Positions 17,558-25,957 of a stretch of 64,000 nucleotides of DNA are shown in pieces. This DNA comes from Flavobacterium micromati (GTDB taxonomy: Bacteria > Bacteroidota > Bacteroidia > Flavobacteriales > Flavobacteriaceae), in NCBI RefSeq assembly GCF_900129585.1, contig NZ_FQWF01000002.1, forward strand, positions 248,001-312,000, in the 5' to 3' direction. Positions within the stretch are counted from its first letter, which is position 1; every line of letters begins with the position of its first letter. The position numbers and the translations under genes are program-made. The notes beneath the pieces were generated by a model. It was not told where the DNA came from, did no database searches, and saw only the letters and a list, made by a program, of their open reading frames with translations.

Positions 17558-18829
17558 ATGACCGTAGATTTATTACTAGGATTACAATGGGGAGATGAAG
17601 GAAAAGGTAAAATTGTTGACGTTCTTACTTCAAAATACGATATTATTGCTCGTTTTCAAGGCGGACCTAATGCTGGACACACCTTAGAATTTGACGGTAT
17701 AAAACATGTACTAAGAACCATTCCTTCTGGAATTTTTCACGGCAACAACATTAACATTATTGGTAATGGAGTTGTAATCGATCCTGTAGTTTTTAAAAGT
17801 GAAGTTGATGGTCTAGCCAAATTTAATTTGGATTTAAAATCAAAATTAATTATTTCAAGAAAAGCTCATTTAATTTTACCAACGCACCGTTTATTAGACG
17901 CTGTATCAGAAGCTTCAAAAGGAAAAGCAAAAATAGGTTCAACACTTAAAGGAATTGGTCCAACATACATGGACAAAACGGGTAGAAACGGAATTCGCGT
18001 TGGTGACATCGAACTAGAAGATTTTGCTGATCGTTATAGAGCTCTCGCTGATAAACATGAAGCCATGATCGCATTTTATGATGTGGACATTCAATATAAT
18101 CTACCAGAATTAGAAAAGGAATTTTTTGAGGCGATCGAAGACTTAAAAAAATTAGATTTTATTGATAGCGAAGAATATTTGCACCAAGCTCAAAAAGCTG
18201 GTAAATCAATATTGTGTGAAGGTGCACAAGGTTCTTTGCTTGATGTTGATTTTGGAACTTATCCATTTGTAACCTCGTCAAATACTACAGCAGCTGGTGC
18301 TTGTACTGGTTTGGGAATTGCTCCAAATAAAATTAAAGAAGTTTATGGAATCTTCAAAGCTTACGTTACACGGGTTGGTAGCGGACCTTTCCCAACAGAA
18401 CTTTTTGATCAAGATGGAATAACGATGGCTAGTGTAGGAAATGAATTTGGATCAGTTACAGGAAGACAAAGACGTTGCGGATGGTTAGATTTAGTTGCGC
18501 TTAAATACGCGGTTCAAGTCAATGGTGTCACGCAGTTAATGATGATGAAAGGCGATGTACTTTCAGGATTTGAAACTTTAAAAGTTTGCACAGACTACAA
18601 TTATAAAGGAGAGAAAATTTCTCATTTTCCATATAATATTGAACCAGAAAATGTAACTCCTGTTTATAAAGAATTTAAAGGATGGAAACAAGATTTAACG
18701 GGTATGACAACTTACGATGAATTACCTATTGAATTAAAAGAATATATCGAATTCATTGAAAAAGAAGTCGAAGTTCCTATCAAAATTGTTTCGGTGGGAC
18801 CAGATAGAAAGCAAACCATTCTAAAATAA
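17558..18829 (+). CDS. purA: Adenylosuccinate synthetase
   Basis: 423 residues, full length. The GTP-binding loop QWGDEGKGK and the IMP/aspartate-handling region QGGPNAGHT are near the N-terminus; KLKGIGPTY-like GSTLKGIGPTYMDK, CEGAQGSLLD and GSVTGRQRRCGW follow as expected. It joins IMP and aspartate with GTP on the way to AMP. It is followed by a strong terminator, so it ends the fur-purA unit. Confidence 0.97.
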   Translation: MTVDLLLGLQWGDEGKGKIVDVLTSKYDIIARFQGGPNAGHTLEFDGIKHVLRTIPSGIFHGNNINIIGNGVVIDPVVFKSEVDGLAKFNLDLKSKLIISRKAHLILPTHRLLDAVSEASKGKAKIGSTLKGIGPTYMDKTGRNGIRVGDIELEDFADRYRALADKHEAMIAFYDVDIQYNLPELEKEFFEAIEDLKKLDFIDSEEYLHQAQKAGKSILCEGAQGSLLDVDFGTYPFVTSSNTTAAGACTGLGIAPNKIKEVYGIFKAYVTRVGSGPFPTELFDQDGITMASVGNEFGSVTGRQRRCGWLDLVALKYAVQVNGVTQLMMMKGDVLSGFETLKVCTDYNYKGEKISHFPYNIEPENVTPVYKEFKGWKQDLTGMTTYDELPIELKEYIEFIEKEVEVPIKIVSVGPDRKQTILK

Positions 18830-18835
18830 TATCTT

Positions 18836-18867
18836 AAACGCTCTGAAATTCAGAGCGTTTTTTTTTC
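18836..18867 (+). terminator. Rho-independent terminator after purA
   Basis: Perfect 10-bp stem aaacgctctg/cagagcgttt (18836-18845, 18851-18860), a 5-base loop and a run of eight or more T. Confidence 0.9.
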
Positions 18868-18927
18868 TAAAAATAGCTATCTTTTATTTAGTTTTTAAAA
18901 TTGTCAGAATTAAATAACTTTACTTTT

Positions 18928-19959
18928 ATGGTCACACGCAAAATCTTACCATTCCATTTTTTAATTATATGCGGTTTAAGTATTTTCTTTTCTTGCAAGA
19001 CTGACAATGACGACATTATTTTGAATAATTCCTCTCAAAAATATAGTGTTACAGGATCAAAAATACTTGAAGAAACAAAACCCATTCAACTTATTGGTTC
19101 AAATTCTTTTCACACGTTTTCTCCTGGAAGTACTGCTATGAATAGCTGGAACATCGATGTTGCAAGGGAATTTATTGGCAACAGTAAGGAAAATCCTTTA
19201 ACCGGGAGTCCAATAAAAGATTCAAATGGTGCTTATTTGCATTCGTTACAAAGTGTTGTCGACGGTAATAGAATAAATAATAGAATCACAATTTTATGTG
19301 GGTTTGGCTGGGACGGAACTACCGTTACAGAATTTACTGGGAAAAGCCCCTCACAAACCTATTGGTGGAATGCATATAAAACAAAATTGCAGCAGTGGGC
19401 AAACCATTTTAAAAACCAACAAGATGTATGGATTGAAGTGTGGAATGAACCCTACAGATACGATAGAGCGGATGGATACACCGATGAAATTTGGGAGAAA
19501 GATATGAATGAATTGGTTGCGCAAATCCGAAATACAGGAAATTCTAATATAATTTTAGTCCCTTGTGCAGAGCAAGGTCAGGACGAAAGTGTACTAATAA
19601 ATAAAGGAAAATTATTTTTGACAAATAAAGAAAATATAATTTTTGATATTCACGCTTATGAAAAATGGCTTTTAGATACTGATGTTTCTATTAATAATCG
19701 CTTGGATCAGCTAAAACAGCGAAATTTACCAATCTTTATCGGTGAAATAGCACCTATGAATGCTGGGATTTTAATGAATCCGAAATCATTTCTAGATATT
19801 ATATCCAATCGTGGTATTTCTGTTTGCGGTTGGGTTTGGAAGAACGACGAGAATGATCAAAATGCTTTGCTAACGAAATCAGGTTTACCAAATAACAACA
19901 ACAATAATAATTGGGGAACTATCTATAAAAATCTAGCTGTAAAGTCACGTAATCCCTAA
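18928..19959 (+). CDS. Glycoside hydrolase family 5 (cellulase-like) lipoprotein
   Basis: 343 residues from the ATG at 18928. A frame open from TTG 18901 is longer, but the lipoprotein signal peptide (MVTRKILPF...LSIFFSC, lipobox FFSC at about residue 23) begins at the ATG. After the cysteine come KTDNDD, acidic residues of the kind linked to surface exposure of flavobacterial lipoproteins. The GH5 (beta/alpha)8 domain has the acid/base Glu in VWNEPY and the nucleophile Glu in IGEIAPM, plus DIHAYEKW. It should hydrolyse a beta-glucan or beta-mannan. An Asn run (seven N) lies near the C-terminus. No polysaccharide-utilisation genes are adjacent. Confidence 0.85.
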   Translation: MVTRKILPFHFLIICGLSIFFSCKTDNDDIILNNSSQKYSVTGSKILEETKPIQLIGSNSFHTFSPGSTAMNSWNIDVAREFIGNSKENPLTGSPIKDSNGAYLHSLQSVVDGNRINNRITILCGFGWDGTTVTEFTGKSPSQTYWWNAYKTKLQQWANHFKNQQDVWIEVWNEPYRYDRADGYTDEIWEKDMNELVAQIRNTGNSNIILVPCAEQGQDESVLINKGKLFLTNKENIIFDIHAYEKWLLDTDVSINNRLDQLKQRNLPIFIGEIAPMNAGILMNPKSFLDIISNRGISVCGWVWKNDENDQNALLTKSGLPNNNNNNNWGTIYKNLAVKSRNP

Positions 19960-19990
19960 GTTTAAAAACATCTGAATTAATTATTTTTAA

Positions 19991-20572
19991 ATGAAAAATC
20001 CATCAATTAAAATTCAAAAAACCGAATTGCTTTCTGATAACCATTATGTTTTAAATAAGGTGACTTTTGATTATCAAAAAAAAGATGAGTCTTGGATATC
20101 TCATAAAAGAGAAGTGTATGATAGAGGAAATGGCGCTGCTATTTTACTTTACAATTTACAGCAGAAAACAATTCTTTTAACACGGCAGTTTAGATTGCCT
20201 ACCTATTTAAATGGCAACAAATCAGGTATGATGATCGAAGTTTGTGCAGGATTGTTAGATCAAGACAGTCCTGAACAATGCATAATAAGAGAAACTGAAG
20301 AAGAAACTGGATATAGAATTGCTAAGGTGAAAAAAATAATGGAAACGTATACGTCTCCTGGAGCAGTAACTGAAATTTTACATTTATTTATCGGAGAATA
20401 TGATGAGTCTATGAAAGTCACTGAAGGTGGTGGCTTAGAATCAGAACAAGAGAATATTGACGTGATAGAATTGTTATTTGACGAAGCATATATCAAGATC
20501 GGCAACGGAGAAATTAATGATGCAAAAACAGTAATTTTATTACAGTATGCCAAGATCAATTTGGATTTGTAA
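19991..20572 (+). CDS. nudK: Nudix hydrolase, NudK-type GDP-mannose pyrophosphatase
   Basis: 193 residues. The Nudix box is AGLLDQDSPEQCIIRETEEETGY, with the REtEEETG core that binds metal; its first half is a little shorter than the textbook motif, as in NudK. Downstream YTSPGAVTEILHLF and GGGLESEQENIDV match the GDP-mannose pyrophosphatase subgroup, which hydrolyses GDP-mannose to mannose-1-phosphate and GMP. ADP-ribose pyrophosphatase is the main alternative. The gene follows the GH5 gene closely (31 bases) on the same strand. Confidence 0.82.
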   Translation: MKNPSIKIQKTELLSDNHYVLNKVTFDYQKKDESWISHKREVYDRGNGAAILLYNLQQKTILLTRQFRLPTYLNGNKSGMMIEVCAGLLDQDSPEQCIIRETEEETGYRIAKVKKIMETYTSPGAVTEILHLFIGEYDESMKVTEGGGLESEQENIDVIELLFDEAYIKIGNGEINDAKTVILLQYAKINLDL

Positions 20573-20591
20573 TTTTATAAAGTTTGTGTAT

Positions 20592-21230
20592 TTATTTATT
20601 TGGTTGCGGTGTCATTCTTAAATATGGCTTAATTACTTCGCACCCTTTTGGAAACTTCTCAGCAATGTCTTCATCTTTTATAGACGACGAAATTACTACT
20701 TTATCGCCGTCTTTCCAGTTAGCGGGTGTTGCAACGCTATAATTAGCTGTTAATTGTAGGCTATCAATTACACGTAGCAACTCATCAAAATTTCTTCCGG
20801 TAGAAGCTGGATAATTCAATGTTAATTTAACCTTTTTGTCAGGACTTATAATAAATACAGATCGAACGGTAAAACTGTCACTTGCATTGGGATGCATCAT
20901 ATCATATAATTCCGCTATTCGCTTGTCTTCATCAGCAATTATAGGAAAGTTAACTATAGTGTGTTGCGTTTCATTAATATCATTAATCCACTTCAGGTGT
21001 GATTCTACCCCATCAACACTTAATGCGATTACCTTCACATTTCGTTTTTCAAACTCAGGATAATAGTTAGCTACTGTGCCTAATTCAGTTGTGCAAACTG
21101 GCGTGAAATCAGCAGGATGCGAAAATAATATACACCATGAGTCGCCAATCCATTCGTGAAATTTTATTTTTCCCATTGAAGTTTCTGCTTCAAAATCAGG
21201 GGCGATATCGCCTAATCGTACTGTTGCCAT
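20592..21230 (-). CDS. 1-Cys peroxiredoxin (Prx6 type)
   Basis: 212 residues. The peroxidatic cysteine is C46 in HPADFTPVCTTELG. The long C-terminal arm (RVIDSLQLTA, then PANWKDGDKVV and KGCEVIKPYLRMTPQP) is that of the Prx6/1-Cys group. It reduces hydrogen peroxide and organic peroxides in the cytoplasm. The gene converges with nudK, 19 bases apart. No promoter was clear upstream. Confidence 0.93.
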   Translation of the reverse strand: MATVRLGDIAPDFEAETSMGKIKFHEWIGDSWCILFSHPADFTPVCTTELGTVANYYPEFEKRNVKVIALSVDGVESHLKWINDINETQHTIVNFPIIADEDKRIAELYDMMHPNASDSFTVRSVFIISPDKKVKLTLNYPASTGRNFDELLRVIDSLQLTANYSVATPANWKDGDKVVISSSIKDEDIAEKFPKGCEVIKPYLRMTPQPNK

Positions 21231-21386
21231 AATAATTAATTTAAGTAATTAATAAAAATGTAAGTTATTGAAATTTACCTTATAAAGTTGAAAACTAGAC
21301 TTAAAAGTTTATTAATTATTTAGTTGGAAGAGAGCATTTGATTAAAAAAAATATTCTTTACAGTTTAAATAACCTAGCTCTGATCG

Positions 21387-21402
21387 TCCCGAAATTTCGG
21401 GA
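21387..21402. repeat. Perfect 16-bp palindrome
   Basis: tcccgaaatttcggga is a perfect inverted repeat inside a slightly GC-richer patch between the peroxiredoxin and MFS genes, both on the minus strand. Similar cccgaaatttcggg boxes occur between flavobacterial genes. It could be an operator or a dispersed element remnant. Confidence 0.5.
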
Positions 21403-21467
21403 GCATCTCACGCATTTTCTTTATGGATCTAGTGAAGACCAGGATTATACTCCAAAAAAAATCTAAT

Positions 21468-22679
21468 TTATCTCTTTTTTAAATTAGGTAAAAAGAAAGC
21501 AATAATTCCTATCAACGGCAAGTAAGCGCAAAGATAATACACGTACGTTATGCTGGTATGATCAGCAAGATTTCCTAATAAAGCTGACCCTAAGCCACCC
21601 ATTCCAAAAGCAAAACCATAAAAAAGTCCTGAAACCATTCCGAGTTTTTTTGGTAATAATTCCTGTGCATACACTAAAATAGCAGGAAAAGCGGAAGAAA
21701 TAATAAGTCCGATTACAACAGATAATACTCCAGTCCAAAATAAATCGACAAATGGTAACAATAACGTGAAAGGTGCTGCTCCCAAAACGGAAAACCAGAT
21801 CACATATTTTCTACCAAACTTATCACCTAGCGGCCCACCAATTAGTGTTCCAACGGCGCAGGACGCTAAAAATAAAACCAAATGAAATTGGGCATCTTGG
21901 ACAGATAAATTGAATTTTTCCATTAAGTAAAAGGTAAAATAGCTAGACATGCTAGACATGTAAACAAATTTTGAGAAAATCAAAACCAATAAAATTATAA
22001 CAGAGATAACAATTTTACTTTGGGACAAATTAGGCAATTCTATTATGGCTTTTTTAGTGCGCCCTAAACTAAGATGATTTTGATACCAAAAAGCGATTTG
22101 TCTCAAAACAAATAATCCAACGACAGATGCGGCTAAAAACCAAATAATATATTGTTGCGAATTTGGAACTACAATTAATGCTACTAACAAAGGTCCTATT
22201 GCTGTACCGACGTTTCCGCCTAATTGAAATATTGATTGAGCCAAACCTCGTTTTCCTCCAGACGCTAAAAATGAGATTCTAGAAGCTTCCGGATGAAAAA
22301 TTGACGAGCCTATTCCAACCAATATTACCGAAACGATAATCATAGAAAAGCTAGAAGCATAAGCTAATGATACGATTCCTAACGAGGTAAAAATCATTCC
22401 AAAAATTTGAGAAAAAGGTTTTGGCTTTTTATCTGTATACAATCCTACTAAAGGCTGTAACAACGATCCTGCTAATTGGTAAGCCAATGTTATTAATCCA
22501 ATTTGGGTAAAAGTTAAATTGTAATTTTCTTTTAAAATCGGATATGCTGCTGGAATCACAGCTTGCAATAAATCATTTATTAAATGAGCAAATGCTATCG
22601 AGAATAGAATAGGATAAACGGTTTGTTGTGCTTGGACTGTATTGTCAGCTTTAAGGGTGTTAGCAGCGAAAAAATTCAT
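21468..22679 (-). CDS. MFS transporter, fosmidomycin-resistance (Fsr) type
   Basis: 403 residues with 12 predicted membrane helices. AHLINDLLQAVIPAAYP in helix 1 and LVGLYTDKKPKPFSQ in loop 2-3 are the hallmarks of the Fsr subfamily; a second-half GGPLGDKFGRKYVIW repeats the loop 2-3 motif. Fsr exports fosmidomycin when overproduced; the natural substrate is unknown. The last residues (FLPNLKKR) end at 21468. The AEC gene upstream is 44 bases away, so they may be one transcript. Confidence 0.85.
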   Translation of the reverse strand: MNFFAANTLKADNTVQAQQTVYPILFSIAFAHLINDLLQAVIPAAYPILKENYNLTFTQIGLITLAYQLAGSLLQPLVGLYTDKKPKPFSQIFGMIFTSLGIVSLAYASSFSMIIVSVILVGIGSSIFHPEASRISFLASGGKRGLAQSIFQLGGNVGTAIGPLLVALIVVPNSQQYIIWFLAASVVGLFVLRQIAFWYQNHLSLGRTKKAIIELPNLSQSKIVISVIILLVLIFSKFVYMSSMSSYFTFYLMEKFNLSVQDAQFHLVLFLASCAVGTLIGGPLGDKFGRKYVIWFSVLGAAPFTLLLPFVDLFWTGVLSVVIGLIISSAFPAILVYAQELLPKKLGMVSGLFYGFAFGMGGLGSALLGNLADHTSITYVYYLCAYLPLIGIIAFFLPNLKKR

Positions 22680-22723
22680 TTTTTTATAAAACTTGATTAA
22701 TAATTAAAGTGTAAAAATCACTT

Positions 22724-23632
22724 TTAAATTTGCAATATAAAATACCAGATGGTTAGAGTTATAAATGATATAGGAATCCCATAACCTATCATCATACTAC
22801 TCAACTTTGGTTTTAAACCATGAGAGGAAGCTAATATACTGGCCGTAATCATAGGCGCCATAGCTGATTCCATTATTGTAACTTCAATAGCTTTTGAATC
22901 CTGCTGCAAAATTACGACGTATAGTAAATAGATAAATGCCGGAGTCAATACTAATTTGTATAAAAGTCCTAACCCTAAAAATCTCCAGTGCTGACTTTTG
23001 CTGTCAAATTGCAGTTGCAAGCCCACAGAAAACATTGCCAGTGGAGTCATTAAGCTGCCCGCTTTTTGAAAGAAAAACTGCAAATAAGCATCAAAATCAT
23101 AATTTAAAAAATTCATTCCACAAGCAATAATAAAAGCAATGAATGGAGGAAAAAAGGCAATTTTTTTTATGATTTGAATGCCATTTGGTTTGCCTCTTGA
23201 ATAAACTGCGGCTATCAAAATTGCGAATGTAGAAAGAATCACAAATGAACCTGGCTGATCTACTAAAATGGCTGTTTTTAACCCATCAGTTCCGTAAAGA
23301 GCTTCAATTATGGGATAACCTAAAAATGAAGTGTTGCCTAGACCAGCCGTTATAATTAAGCAACCAATAAGCTTTCTAGACCAACCGAATTTCTTGCCCA
23401 AAAAAGTAAAGACCAAATAAGATCCACCAAATGTGATCCAAGCTGCACCAATAGGAAATAATAGGTCTTTACTGACTTCGATTTTAGGAATATAGTACAA
23501 GGCAATCGCTGGAAGGCAAAAATAAATTACAACTTTATTAAGGAACTTATAAATAGAAACTGGAAATCCCTTTACGTTTTGAAGAATGAGACCTAAAATT
23601 AAGAAAAAGAAAATTATTATGAAATTATACAT
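22724..23632 (-). CDS. AEC family transporter (auxin efflux carrier type)
   Basis: 302 residues from the ATG at 23632 (MYNFIIIFFFLILG). The open frame runs upstream to 23743, but that stretch is low-complexity (LKNLKNLK, from three aattttttaa repeats) and lacks a membrane helix, so I leave it out. There are about ten hydrophobic segments in two halves, with glycine/proline-rich helix breaks (TAGLGNTSFLGYPIIEALYG and MESAMAPMITASILASSHG) typical of the family. Members export malonate or other carboxylates; the substrate is unknown. Confidence 0.83.
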   Translation of the reverse strand: MYNFIIIFFFLILGLILQNVKGFPVSIYKFLNKVVIYFCLPAIALYYIPKIEVSKDLLFPIGAAWITFGGSYLVFTFLGKKFGWSRKLIGCLIITAGLGNTSFLGYPIIEALYGTDGLKTAILVDQPGSFVILSTFAILIAAVYSRGKPNGIQIIKKIAFFPPFIAFIIACGMNFLNYDFDAYLQFFFQKAGSLMTPLAMFSVGLQLQFDSKSQHWRFLGLGLLYKLVLTPAFIYLLYVVILQQDSKAIEVTIMESAMAPMITASILASSHGLKPKLSSMMIGYGIPISFITLTIWYFILQI

Positions 23633-23822
23633 ATACTTATGAACCTGAAAAGATTTTAAATTTTTTAAATTTTTTAAATTGTAGTTGTGTGATGCAAAAA
23701 TTGTTCTAGTTTGAAGCACTCTTGTATGCCTACAATGAAACACAAATAGTAATTTTTTTAATTGCGAAATACAGTACGATTTATCATTACAGAACTTTAA
23801 ACACTACAACTACCGCGATTAA

Positions 23823-24269
23823 TTAATACACGGATTCAATATGATATTCCCTTTCATTAAACTTAAATACTGACCCTTTTTTCAGTCCTCGCATAGATGC
23901 ATAAATTGGAGCCTTAGTCGAGATTCCGAAAACCGTCATATCTTGAACTTTTATTTCCTCGATTGAAACAGAGACATAAAAAGTAAGCTTATCAGTAACA
24001 ACCAGCGCGCCCAGTTCAACTACAGAACTTTCTTTATTGGAATTTATTGTTTTTAATAATTCCATTTCATGTTTTGCAAAGTCTAGTTCTTTTCCTACCG
24101 CGTTTAATAATTCTATTTTACCGGCAGCGCGACTTTCTGTTTGGCTCGGTGAGTGATCAAATTCAAAAACGTCAGACTCCATAGACTCTAACCGACTTTT
24201 AAAATTATCGATCAAGTCCTTTTGCTTTTTCAGGCAAGCATCAAGAATTAGATTTTTAGGGATTATCAT
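23823..24269 (-). CDS. GreA/GreB-family transcription-factor-like protein
   Basis: 148 residues: an N-terminal coiled coil (residues about 10-75; ESMESDVFEFDHSPSQTESRAAGKIELLNAVGKELDFAKHE, quoted in part: ESDVFEFDHSPSQTESR) and a C-terminal FKBP-like half (VVELGALVVTD, APIYASMRGLKKGSVFKF). The acidic residues at the coiled-coil tip and the domain order resemble GreA/GreB, factors that rescue stalled RNA polymerase. This shorter form is common in Bacteroidota and often misnamed as an acyl-carrier synthase. No neighbour shares its strand closely. Confidence 0.7.
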   Translation of the reverse strand: MIIPKNLILDACLKKQKDLIDNFKSRLESMESDVFEFDHSPSQTESRAAGKIELLNAVGKELDFAKHEMELLKTINSNKESSVVELGALVVTDKLTFYVSVSIEEIKVQDMTVFGISTKAPIYASMRGLKKGSVFKFNEREYHIESVY

Positions 24270-24556
24270 TTGTTTTTTAGTTTAATTCTCGGTTTTTACA
24301 ATTGTATAAATATAAGGCATTTTAAACGAGAATCATTCCAATCGTGTTCAAAATAGAAAGTTATAAATTACGGCTCGTTTAAAAAAGACAAAACCATAAC
24401 TAAATTTAAATTTTGGAAATAAAATTAATAGCTATAATACTTAAATTACGTTTGTAATCACACTATTGCATTAGCTACTGCTATTTATTCTTGCAGTATA
24501 ATAAAACCATTTTTTACAAGATATTTTACTTATTTTTACGTTTAAAATAATTCGTT

Positions 24557-25669
24557 TTGTCAAACAAAAAGTCCCTTCGCAGCGCTCTAACTGAAAAACC
24601 AGGAGTTCCAACTATAGAAATTGTTAGCGCAATTGCAGTTGGCACTATTCAGCACTTTAGAAAAATACAACCTTCAATAAACGATTTGGTTGTAGGCATT
24701 TTAGCGAGAAATATAACAACTTTGAGTCGGGCAATAACCTTAGTCGAAAGTACTAATTCTATTCATTTGGCCAAAGCCAATGAGGTTATCAACGCTTGTT
24801 TACCGTATGCAGGAAAATCAATGAGAATAGGAATTACTGGAGTTCCTGGTGTCGGCAAAAGTACGTTTATAGAGGCTTTTGGAAAAATTTTGACAAGTTT
24901 AGGTAAAAAAGTAGCTGTTTTGGCAGTTGATCCTAGCAGCACAATAAGTCACGGAAGTATTCTAGGTGATAAAACTAGGATGGAGGAATTAGTTAAAGAT
25001 AAAAATGCTTACATACGTCCTTCGGCTTCTGGCGAAACGCTTGGAGGTGTTGCTCGAAAAACCAGAGAAACGATAACGCTGTGTGAAGCCGCTGGTTTTG
25101 ATACGATAATTATTGAAACCGTTGGCGTAGGCCAAAGCGAAACTGCTGTTCACAGTATGGTAGATTTCTTTTTATTGCTAAAAATATCAGGTGCTGGTGA
25201 CGAACTACAAGGAATTAAACGCGGAATTATGGAAATGGCTGACGCAATTGTTATTAACAAAGCGGATGGCGATAATATAAAGAAAGCACAATTTGCAAAA
25301 ATGGAATTCAATCGAGCGTTACACCTTTTTCCAGCGAAAAATTCTGGCTGGACACCTACAACTTCAACTTGCAGTTCTATAACACATGAGGGAATTTCAA
25401 CCGTTTGGGAAACCATAGAACAATTTCTCATCTTGACAAAAGAAAACAACTCGTTCTATACCAAAAGAAAAGAACAAAATCAGTACTGGATGTTAGAAAC
25501 CATTAACGAGTATTTAAAAACTAGTTTCTACAACCAAAGTGAAATTCAAAATCTTTTAGAATCGACAAAGAAGGCCGTGCAAAATGATGAAATTTCGCCT
25601 TTTGCAGCTGCTCAATTATTACTAGATAAATATTTTCACACAGCTGACTCGAACAAAAAAGAAAACTAA
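24557..25669 (+). CDS. meaB: MeaB/ArgK-family GTPase (methylmalonyl-CoA mutase chaperone)
   Basis: 370 residues. The P-loop is GVPGVGKST; VDPSS, IIETVGVGQSE and VINKADGDN complete the G motifs. The family loads and protects adenosylcobalamin-dependent methylmalonyl-CoA mutase. No mutase gene is in the window, so it acts in trans or on a related mutase. The start is a TTG at 24557; no ATG lies nearby upstream, and the protein begins MSNKKSLRSALTEKPG, as family members do. The gene is flanked by 287- and 288-base spaces without other genes. Confidence 0.9.
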   Translation: MSNKKSLRSALTEKPGVPTIEIVSAIAVGTIQHFRKIQPSINDLVVGILARNITTLSRAITLVESTNSIHLAKANEVINACLPYAGKSMRIGITGVPGVGKSTFIEAFGKILTSLGKKVAVLAVDPSSTISHGSILGDKTRMEELVKDKNAYIRPSASGETLGGVARKTRETITLCEAAGFDTIIIETVGVGQSETAVHSMVDFFLLLKISGAGDELQGIKRGIMEMADAIVINKADGDNIKKAQFAKMEFNRALHLFPAKNSGWTPTTSTCSSITHEGISTVWETIEQFLILTKENNSFYTKRKEQNQYWMLETINEYLKTSFYNQSEIQNLLESTKKAVQNDEISPFAAAQLLLDKYFHTADSNKKEN

Positions 25670-25904
25670 AAACGTTTCTGATTTTCAGACAATTGATTTT
25701 AAGATATTTTACACCAAAAAGTCTTTGAAATTACTGTCATGTTTTTGTCAAATCAAGCGCAGTCGAGATTACGAACGACTTACAAATAACGTTTCGTGAT
25801 TGATTACAATCATTGTAACGTGCTCAACCTGACAAATTTCAATTCTTTTTAACAGTAAATTCAAAATATAAATGGTATTATCAAATTAGCGATTTATTTT
25901 TACC

Positions 25905-25936
25905 AAAAAAGAAACGCTAGACTAGCTAGCGTTTTA
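25905..25936 (-). terminator. Hairpin terminator for the propeller protein gene (bidirectional)
   Basis: A perfect 9-bp stem aaacgctag/ctagcgttt (25912-25920, 25926-25934) with a 5-base loop. On the minus strand it is followed by CTTTTTTGG; on the plus strand by TTTTAAAA. Confidence 0.75.
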
Positions 25937-25957
25937 AAATTGTGTTCATTATAAAAT

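Noticed and set aside
23633..23743. N-terminal extension of the AEC transporter (LKNLKNLK)
   Set aside because: Derived from a three-copy aattttttaa repeat with no membrane helix; family starts at MYNF.
25670..25904. AT-rich gap after meaB with 'gcgcagtcgag' and ttacaa/ttgtaa inverted pair
   Set aside because: The words resemble common flavobacterial intergenic motifs, but nothing here is strong enough to name a site.
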